Positions 25,234 through 31,934 of a stretch of 64,000 nt of DNA are shown in pieces. The DNA is taken from assembly GCF_000444875.1 (NCBI RefSeq), contig NC_021985.1, forward strand, positions 744,001 to 808,000, read 5' to 3'. The position numbers were made by a program, and so were the translations under genes. The DNA is from Streptomyces collinus Tu 365. GTDB taxonomy: Bacteria > Actinomycetota > Actinomycetes > Streptomycetales > Streptomycetaceae. The notes under the pieces are model-generated. The model was not told where the DNA came from. It did no database searches and saw only the letters and a program-made list of their open reading frames with translations. How positions within the stretch are numbered: position 1 is the first letter of the stretch; the number at the start of each line of letters is the position of its first letter.

Positions 25234-28200
25234 ATGGCAGCCATACACGAGGGCAGCGCTCTCGGCCTGCTCGACGAGGAGTTCCGCGAGCGGTTCGGCG
25301 ACACGGCACGTTTCACCGCGGGTCCCGCCGCCCCGCCGCGCACGCTGATCGACGTCCTCGACGCCTCCGTGCGTTCGTACCCGGACGAGCCGGCCCTGGA
25401 CGACGGCGGTACGCGCCTCACCTACCGGGAGCTCGCGGCCGAGGTGGAAGAGCTGCGCCGCCGCCTCGCCGCGGCCGGGGTCGGACTCGGCGACCGGGTC
25501 GGGGTGCGGGTCCCGTCGGGGACCAACGACCTGTACGTCGCCGTGCTGGCCGTGCTCGCGGCCGGTGCCGCCTACGTGCCCGTCGACGCCGAGGACCCGG
25601 ACGAGCGGGCCGAGCTGGTGTTCGGCGAGGCGGGGGTGCGGGCGGTCGTCCGGGCCGGTCACCGGATCGACGTGACGGGCTCCCCCGGCGGCCCCGCGGG
25701 GCGGCCCGCTCCCGGGAACGACGCCTGGATCATCTTCACCTCCGGCTCCACCGGACGGCCCAAGGGCGTCGCGGTCACCCACCGCAGCGCCGCCGCCTTC
25801 GTCGACGCCGAGGCGGCCCTCTTCCTCAGGGACGAGCCGATCGGGCCCGGGGACCGGGTGATGGCCGGGCTCTCCGTCGCCTTCGACGCGTCCTGCGAGG
25901 AGATGTGGCTGGCCTGGCGGTACGGGGCGTGCCTGGTGCCCGTGCCCCGGTCGCAGGTCAGGAGCGGCGCCGACCTCGGTCCCTGGCTGGTCGAGCAGGA
26001 GATCACGGTGGTGTCGACGGTGCCGACGCTGGCCGCGCTGTGGGAGCCCGAGACCCTCGACGACGTACGCCTGCTGATCTTCGGCGGGGAGGCCTGCCCG
26101 CCCGAACTGGCCCAGCGGCTGGTGACGGAGGGGCGCGAGGTGTGGAACACCTACGGGCCCACCGAGACGACCGTCGTGGCCTGTGCCGCGCTGATGACCG
26201 GCGACGGACCCGTGCGCATCGGACTGCCGCTCGACGGCTGGGAGCTCGCCGTCGTGGACGAGACCGGCGAGCCGGTGGCCCTGGGCGGCAGCGGACAGCT
26301 AGTGATCGGCGGGGTCGGGCTCGCCCGGTACCTCGACGCGGACAAGGACGCGGAGAAGTACGCGCCGCTCGACTCCCTCGGCTGGCCGCGCGCCTACCGC
26401 AGCGGCGACCTGGTCCGGGCCGAGCCGGAGGGCCTGGTGTTCCTCGGACGGGCCGACGAGCAGATCAAGCTCGGCGGGCGGCGGATCGAACTGGGCGAGG
26501 TGGACGCCGCGTTGTGCGCGCTGCCGGGGGTCGCGGGCGCGGCCGCCGCGGTGCGCACCGCCCGTGGTGGCAACCAGCTCCTCGTCGGGTACGTGGTCAC
26601 GCAGGACGGCTGGGACCGGACGGCGGCGGTGGCGAGGCTGCGCGCCGAACTGCCCGCCGCCCTCGTGCCGTTGCTCGCTCCGGTCGGTGAACTACCCACC
26701 CGCACCTCGGGAAAGGTCGACCGGGCCGCACTGCCGTGGCCGCTGGAGGGGCTGGCGGACGACGGTCCGGGCGAACAGCTCTACGGCACCGAGGCGTGGC
26801 TGGCCGAGCAGTGGACCGAGGTCCTCGGCGTCCCGGTGCGGGACGCCGGTGACGACTTCTTCGCGATCGGCGGCAGCAGCCTCGCCGCCGCCCGGCTGAC
26901 CACCCGGCTGCGCACCCGTTACCCGAGCGCGGCCGTCCTCGACGTCTACCAGCGGCCGGTGCTGCGCAAGCTGGCCCGGCACCTGCAGGCGTCGGCGCAG
27001 GACGACGGCGGAGCCCGGACGGTCGTGCCCGTCCCGATGCGCGCCCGGGTCGTCCAGACCCTGCTCCTGGTACCGCTGTTCACCCTGCTCGGACTGCGCT
27101 GGACCGTCGCCCTGGCCGCGCTGGGCGTTCTGCTGCCGGGCTACTCCGTGCTGCCCACCGCCCCCTGGTGGCTGGTCGCCGCGGGCGCGGCGGCGCTGTT
27201 CAGCCCGCCCGGGCGGATCGCGACGGCGGCGGGCGGTGCGCGGCTGCTGCTGCGGGGGGTCGCGCCCGGACGGTACCCGCGTGGCGGGAGCGTCCATCTG
27301 CGCCTGTGGACCGCGGAGCGGCTCGCCGAGTTCAGTGGCGCGACCTCGCTGACCGGGGCGTGGCTGGAGCGCTACGCGCGGGCGCTGGGCGCCCGGGTGG
27401 CCGCCGACGTGGACCTGCACTCGCTGCCGCCGGTGACCGGCATGCTGAGGCTGGGGCGCGGGGCCGCCGTGGAGTCGGAGGTCGACCTCTCGGGTCACTG
27501 GCTGGACGGCGACCGGCTGGAGATCGGTCCGGTCCGGGTGGGCGCCCACGCGGTGGTGGGGACGCGCAGCATGCTCTTCCCGGGTGCCCGCGTGGGCAAG
27601 CGGGCCGAGGTGGCGCCGGGGTCGGCGGTCACCGGCCGGGTCCCGACCGGACAGCGCTGGGCCGGGGCGCCCGCGGCCAAGCTGGGCAAGGCCAAGCACA
27701 ACTGGCCCAAGGAGCGTCCGCCGCGGGGCAGGCGCTGGCGGGTCCTGTACGGCGTGAGCGGTCTCGCGCTGAGCGCCCTGCCGCTGCTCGCGGGTGTGCC
27801 CGCCCTGCTGGTCGTGGGGCTGTTCGTGGCGCCCGGCGACGGGCTCCCCGAGGCGCTGGGCCACGCGGCGCTCGCGCTGGTGCCGGCCACCCTCGCCTTC
27901 GGACTGGCGTACGCGCTGCTGATCCTCCTCGCCGTACGGCTGCTCTCCATGGGCCTGCGCGCGGGCACCCATCCGACGCACGGCCGGACCGGCTGGCAGG
28001 CGTGGACCGTCACCCAGCTGATGGACCGTTCCCGGGAGACGCTGTTCCCGCTGTACGCCGGTCTGGTGACACCGGTGTGGCTGCGGCTGCTGGGCATGCG
28101 CGTGGGGCGGGGCGCCGAGGTGTCCACCGTCCTCGCCCTGCCCAGCCTGACCACGGTCGGGGACGGCGCGTTCCTGGCGGACGACACGCTGACCGCGCCG

Positions 28201-29100
28201 TACGAACTCGGCGGTGGCTGGATGCGGATCGGGCGCGCCGAGATCGGGCGGCGGGCCTTCCTCGGCAACTCCGGCATGACCGCACCGGGCCGGAGCGTGC
28301 CGGACGGCGGTCTGGTCGGGGTGCTGTCCGCGACGCCGAAGAAGGCGAAGAAGGGCACCTCGTATCTGGGGCTGCCGCCGGTGAAGCTGCCGCGCAGCGC
28401 GAGCGACGGGGACCACAGCCGTACCTACGCTCCGGCCGCCCGGCTGTGCTGGGCGCGCGGGCTGGTGGAGGCGTGCCGGATCGTGCCGGTGCTGTGCTCG
28501 GCCGCGCTGGCCGGCCTGACGGTGGCCGCGCTGTGCGCGCTGGGGGTGTGGGCGCCGCTGCTGTCGGGCCCTGTGCTGCTCACGGCGGGTGGGGTGGCGG
28601 CGGCGGTGTCGGTCGCCGCCAAGTGGCTGCTGGTGGGACGGCACCGCGCGGGCGAGCACCCGCTGTGGAGTGCGTTCGTGTGGCGCAACGAGCTGGCGGA
28701 CACCTTCGTCGAGGTGCTGGCGGTGCCGTGGCTGGCCGGTGTGGTGCCGGGCACGCCGGTGCTGACGGCTTGGCTGCGGGGCCTGGGCGCGCGGATCGGC
28801 CGGGGAGTGTGGGTGGAGAGCTACTGGCTGCCGGAGACGGATCTGGTGACCCTGGCGGACGCGTCGACCGTGAACCGGGGCTGTGTGCTCCAGACGCACC
28901 TCTTCCACGACCGGATCTTGCGGACGGATACTGTGGTCCTCCGTGAGGGCGCCACGCTCGGCCCTGGCGGGATCGTACTGCCCGGCAGCACGATCGGGGC
29001 CCGTACGACGCTGGGTCCCGCGTCGCTCGTCATGGCCGCGGAGTCCGTCCCGGACGACACCCGCTGGCTCGGCAACCCGATCGAGGCATGGCGTCCCTGA
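25234..29100 (+). CDS. Pls/PosA-type single-module NRPS (epsilon-polylysine synthetase-like)
   Basis: A 1288-residue membrane NRPS. Order: adenylation domain (about 35-505; IIFTSGSTGRPKG near 166, NTYGPTETT near 305, TSGKVDR with Lys494), carrier domain (about 515-590; DDFFAIGGSSL, phosphopantetheine Ser549), then hydrophobic segments alternating with three beta-helix-like tandem domains (IGPVRVGAHAVVG, IGRAEIGRRAFLGNSG, EGATLGPGGIVLPG). There is no condensation or thioesterase domain. This is the layout of S. albulus Pls (1319 aa). Pocket residues read D218 A219 E222 S261 I282 G284 T306 V314 V315 K494, close to a lysine code, so a cationic amino acid is expected. GAGG precedes the ATG; an M1 peptidase gene overlaps the end. 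Confidence 0.92.
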   Translation: MAAIHEGSALGLLDEEFRERFGDTARFTAGPAAPPRTLIDVLDASVRSYPDEPALDDGGTRLTYRELAAEVEELRRRLAAAGVGLGDRVGVRVPSGTNDLYVAVLAVLAAGAAYVPVDAEDPDERAELVFGEAGVRAVVRAGHRIDVTGSPGGPAGRPAPGNDAWIIFTSGSTGRPKGVAVTHRSAAAFVDAEAALFLRDEPIGPGDRVMAGLSVAFDASCEEMWLAWRYGACLVPVPRSQVRSGADLGPWLVEQEITVVSTVPTLAALWEPETLDDVRLLIFGGEACPPELAQRLVTEGREVWNTYGPTETTVVACAALMTGDGPVRIGLPLDGWELAVVDETGEPVALGGSGQLVIGGVGLARYLDADKDAEKYAPLDSLGWPRAYRSGDLVRAEPEGLVFLGRADEQIKLGGRRIELGEVDAALCALPGVAGAAAAVRTARGGNQLLVGYVVTQDGWDRTAAVARLRAELPAALVPLLAPVGELPTRTSGKVDRAALPWPLEGLADDGPGEQLYGTEAWLAEQWTEVLGVPVRDAGDDFFAIGGSSLAAARLTTRLRTRYPSAAVLDVYQRPVLRKLARHLQASAQDDGGARTVVPVPMRARVVQTLLLVPLFTLLGLRWTVALAALGVLLPGYSVLPTAPWWLVAAGAAALFSPPGRIATAAGGARLLLRGVAPGRYPRGGSVHLRLWTAERLAEFSGATSLTGAWLERYARALGARVAADVDLHSLPPVTGMLRLGRGAAVESEVDLSGHWLDGDRLEIGPVRVGAHAVVGTRSMLFPGARVGKRAEVAPGSAVTGRVPTGQRWAGAPAAKLGKAKHNWPKERPPRGRRWRVLYGVSGLALSALPLLAGVPALLVVGLFVAPGDGLPEALGHAALALVPATLAFGLAYALLILLAVRLLSMGLRAGTHPTHGRTGWQAWTVTQLMDRSRETLFPLYAGLVTPVWLRLLGMRVGRGAEVSTVLALPSLTTVGDGAFLADDTLTAPYELGGGWMRIGRAEIGRRAFLGNSGMTAPGRSVPDGGLVGVLSATPKKAKKGTSYLGLPPVKLPRSASDGDHSRTYAPAARLCWARGLVEACRIVPVLCSAALAGLTVAALCALGVWAPLLSGPVLLTAGGVAAAVSVAAKWLLVGRHRAGEHPLWSAFVWRNELADTFVEVLAVPWLAGVVPGTPVLTAWLRGLGARIGRGVWVESYWLPETDLVTLADASTVNRGCVLQTHLFHDRILRTDTVVLREGATLGPGGIVLPGSTIGARTTLGPASLVMAAESVPDDTRWLGNPIEAWRP

Positions 29101-30539
29101 AAGCGGGCCGTCCGGCACCGGCGGGCGGCGCACCGGTGGCACGCAGGACCGGCACAGCGCAGGGAGCAGACGCGGCAGTGGCAGTTGAGCAGTCCATGCA
29201 GTCCACCCGGTCCATGGGACCGGACCCGTACTTCCCGGCCAACGGCGATCCCCGGTACCGGGTGCACCGCTACGAGCTCACGCTGGACTACCGGCCGGGC
29301 CCGAACCGGCTGTCCGGCACGGCCCGGATCAACGCCATCGCGGGCCGGACGCAGTTGACCGAGTTCCAGCTCAACCTGGCCGACTTCAGGATCGGCCGGG
29401 TCCGCGTGGACGGCAAGCAGCCGCACTACACGCACCGGGGCGGCCGGCTGCGGATCCGCCCGGCGAAGCCGCCGCGGCCCGGGGCCGCCTTCACGATCGA
29501 GGTGCACTGGTCGGGCAACCCCCGCCCGGTGGCCAGTCCGTGGGGCGGGCTCGGCTGGGAGGAGACGGAGGACGGGGCGCTCGTGGCCAGCCAGCCGGTC
29601 GGGGCGCCGTCCTGGTACCCGTGCAACGACCGGCCGGCCGACAAGGCGTCGTACCTGCTGTCGGTCACCACGCCGTCCGCGTACGCGGTGGTCGCGGGCG
29701 GACGGCTGCTGACCCGTACGACGAAGGCCTCGACGACCACCTGGGTCTACGAGCAGGCGGCGCCCACCTCCAGCTATCTGGTGGGTCTCGCGATCGGCAC
29801 GTACCAGACCGTGCTGCTGGGCGACCCGGGGCCGGGCGGTGTGCCGCAGCACGGGCACATCCCGGCGCACCTGCTGCCGCGGTTCTCCCGGGACTTCGCC
29901 CGGCAGCCCGCGATGATGGAGCTGTTCCAGGAGCTGTTCGGGCCCTACCCGTTCGACGAGTACGCCGTGGTGGTCACGGAGGACGAGCTCGACGTCCCGG
30001 TGGAGGCACAGGGGTTGTCGCTGTTCGGCGCCAACCACGTGGACGGCGTGCGGGGTTCGGAGCGGCTGGTGGCGCACGAGCTGGCGCACCAGTGGTTCGG
30101 CAACAGCGTGTCGCTCGCCGACTGGCGGCACATCTGGCTGAACGAGGGCCTCGCCAAGTACGCGGAGTGGCTGTGGTCGGAGCGTTCGGGCGGTCGCGAC
30201 GCCGGGCGGCTGGCCGCCGCCGCGCACCGGTCGCTGGCCGCGCTGCCGCAGGACCTCAGGCTGTCCGACCCGGGCCGCAAGCTGATGTTCGACGACCGGC
30301 TCTACCAGCGGGGCGGACTCGCGGTGCACGCGGTGCGGATCGCCCTGGGCGACCCGGCGTTCTTCCGCATGCTGCGCGGCTGGGCCGAGCAGCACCGGGG
30401 GGCGGCCGTGACGACGGCGACGTTCACCTCGCACGTGGCGCGGTACGCGCAGGAGCCGCTGGACGGCCTGTTCACGGCCTGGCTGCACGAGACACCCCTT
30501 CCGCCGCTGCCGACGGCCGGTACACGGCCGGCCGTTTAG
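29088..30539 (+). CDS. M1 family zinc metallopeptidase
   Basis: A 483-residue aminopeptidase-type protein. The zinc motif is HELAH (330-334) with the third ligand Glu353 in LNEGLAKYAEW, the exact HExxH-x18-E spacing of family M1. An N-terminal beta-saddle domain (about 55-240) precedes it. The family's GAMEN exopeptidase motif is replaced by PVEAQGLS near 304-311, so substrate recognition differs from classical aminopeptidase N. There is no obvious signal peptide. The ATG overlaps the NRPS gene by 13 nt; a GTG at 29178 with GGAG upstream is an alternative start. Coupling to the NRPS suggests trimming, release or degradation of its product. Confidence 0.88.
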   Translation: MASLKAGRPAPAGGAPVARRTGTAQGADAAVAVEQSMQSTRSMGPDPYFPANGDPRYRVHRYELTLDYRPGPNRLSGTARINAIAGRTQLTEFQLNLADFRIGRVRVDGKQPHYTHRGGRLRIRPAKPPRPGAAFTIEVHWSGNPRPVASPWGGLGWEETEDGALVASQPVGAPSWYPCNDRPADKASYLLSVTTPSAYAVVAGGRLLTRTTKASTTTWVYEQAAPTSSYLVGLAIGTYQTVLLGDPGPGGVPQHGHIPAHLLPRFSRDFARQPAMMELFQELFGPYPFDEYAVVVTEDELDVPVEAQGLSLFGANHVDGVRGSERLVAHELAHQWFGNSVSLADWRHIWLNEGLAKYAEWLWSERSGGRDAGRLAAAAHRSLAALPQDLRLSDPGRKLMFDDRLYQRGGLAVHAVRIALGDPAFFRMLRGWAEQHRGAAVTTATFTSHVARYAQEPLDGLFTAWLHETPLPPLPTAGTRPAV

Positions 30540-30618
30540 GGCCTGTTGCGCAAGTGGCCTCGTCGCCCGAAGGGCGGCCGGGCGTCGCCCCGCAGAAGGC
30601 CACTTTCGCAACAGGCCC
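30539..30618. terminator. 80-bp long-stem inverted repeat (terminator or IS-end-like element)
   Basis: Twenty-two-base arms (30539-30560 and 30597-30618) pair with a single mismatch; the outer end reads GGGCCTGTTGCG and the 36-base loop contains smaller GC hairpins. It begins at the last base of the M1 stop codon, so it very likely terminates the NRPS-M1 transcript. The arm sequence also looks like the terminal repeat of an insertion sequence, but no transposase is present. Confidence 0.75.
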
Positions 30619-30680
30619 TGGCGGCCACACCGCACGCAACGCGACGGCCCGGGGCAGGTGCGGCGCGGGGCGGGTGCGGC

Positions 30681-30700
30681 GGGTGCGGCGCGCCGCACCC
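30681..30700. terminator. 20-bp perfect GC palindrome
   Basis: GGGTGCGGCG is followed directly by its exact reverse complement. It lies about 70 bp past the stop of the leftward lamin-tail gene and may contribute to its termination. Confidence 0.45.
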
Positions 30701-30768
30701 CCGGAAGCGGCGCGCCGCGGTCGCGGCCGGCGGGGTGCCGTGGCCGGGCCGCCGGCACCCCCGACAGG

Positions 30769-31398
30769 TCAGTGGCGGTGGTCGCCGCGGCGGTCGTGGT
30801 CCTGACCGTGGCCGTCGTCCTGCCGGCCGCGCGGGTCGTCGTCCCGGCCGGGGAAGTGGCGCTCGTCCTGGCGGCCGCGGGCGTCGCCGCGGAAGTCGCT
30901 GTCGTCGTCGCCGAAGTGACGGTGGTCGCGCCGGTCGCCGCCCCAGGAGGTGGCGTCCACGAGGCGGCCGCGCTCGTCGCGCAGGCTGGCGGTGTCGGCG
31001 TCGCGGTCCCACACGGAGCGTCGGCGGTCCTGGTAGACGTCGGCTCCGCCGTCACGGCCGTAGCCGGTGTGGACGCGGACGCTCGACCGGCCCTCCAGCC
31101 GGTAGAAGCGGAAGGTGTAGGTGTTGCCGTCCCCGTCGGACAGCGTCCAGCCCCGCAGGTTCACGTCGCGACGGCCGTTGTTGGTGATCTCCACCCATTC
31201 CCGGTTGAGGGAGTGGTTGGACCGCTCGAAGCGGCTCGGGCCGTACTGGACGTCGCCGATGACCACCTGGCTGCGGTCCCAGTGCGGGCCGGGACGGTCC
31301 GCCGCTGCGGCGGGCAGCGCGACCGCGCCCACGGCGAGGGCGGCCACGGCGGCCGCCGCGGTCAGGCGGAGCGGGGTCACACGAACGGAAGCGGACAC
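30769..31398 (-). CDS. Secreted lamin-tail domain protein
   Basis: A 209-residue exported protein. The N-terminal signal (about residues 1-33, VAALAVGAVALPAAAA) is followed by one lamin tail domain (about 40-150) recognised from EWVEITNNGRRDVNLRGWTLSDGDGNTYTF, which forms an immunoglobulin-like beta sandwich in secreted bacterial proteins. The last 60 residues are low complexity and rich in Asp, Arg, His and Gly (DDDSDFRGDARGRQDERHF, RGDHRH), possibly metal- or polyanion-binding. The GTG start is chosen for AGGGGGA 4 nt upstream. Function unknown; no operon partner. Confidence 0.8.
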   Translation of the reverse strand: MSASVRVTPLRLTAAAAVAALAVGAVALPAAAADRPGPHWDRSQVVIGDVQYGPSRFERSNHSLNREWVEITNNGRRDVNLRGWTLSDGDGNTYTFRFYRLEGRSSVRVHTGYGRDGGADVYQDRRRSVWDRDADTASLRDERGRLVDATSWGGDRRDHRHFGDDDSDFRGDARGRQDERHFPGRDDDPRGRQDDGHGQDHDRRGDHRH

Positions 31399-31934
31399 GA
31401 GGTCCCCCTTGCGGATACGGGCACCCCGGGGACCACGGCGACGTGCCGCGGGCCGGAGTGCGGTGGTGGTGAGCGGCCCGGCGGCCGCACACGCACACCT
31501 TCCACCCGGAACACGAGCAAACGGGGCATACACGTCGCGTGTTACACGTTGCGCATATTTCGGTGACACTCGCCTGCACGCTCCATCCATCCGCCGAAAC
31601 GTTCACTCGGCGCCCCGTCACGCCGCGCGGCGCACGGTCACGGGCGGCCCGCCACCCGAAAGTGAGCAACAGCGGACGGCCTTCCCCCCGGGCCACCGGG
31701 GCCGCCGGCCTCGCACCCGCCCCGGGACGCCGCCTCCGGTCGGGTGTGGTGGCGGAATGCTCGATTGCTCCGCCGGCTCCAGGAAGCCAGGGCCGTACAG
31801 GGGTGCCGGAGTGCCCGGCGCAGGCCGGCCGACAGGGTGCCGGCGCCTCGGCGGGCGCTCCACGTGCTCGTGGCCCCGCCGGCGGGGCGGGGCCACGAGA
31901 GCCCAGGCGTGACGGGTGCCTGGGGTGTGGAGCG
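31399..31934. other. Intergenic region, 536 bp
   Basis: Between two leftward genes. It holds the GH92 terminator at its right end and, at 31530-31549, overlapping inverted repeats in ACACGTCGCGTGTTACACGT that are a plausible operator for the lamin-tail gene. Reading frames in the rest lack codon bias and recognisable motifs; I see no gene. Confidence 0.5.
31867..31899 (-). terminator. Stem-loop terminator after the GH92 gene
   Basis: Arms of 14 bases (31867-31880 and 31886-31899) pair perfectly around GGCGG, 35 bp past the stop of the GH92 gene. Confidence 0.8.

Noticed and set aside
25234..29100. Ordinary multimodular NRPS or stand-alone amino acid adenylating enzyme
   Set aside because: There is one A-PCP pair, no condensation or thioesterase domain, and the C-terminal membrane/beta-helix region is specific to Pls/PosA-type synthetases.
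26692..29142. Minus-strand frame of about 816 codons opposite the NRPS
   Set aside because: Gln/Arg/His-rich shadow of the NRPS C-terminal region; the plus strand encodes coherent domains.
30539..30618. Complete insertion sequence
   Set aside because: Only an 80-bp inverted repeat is present, with no transposase and no visible target duplication.
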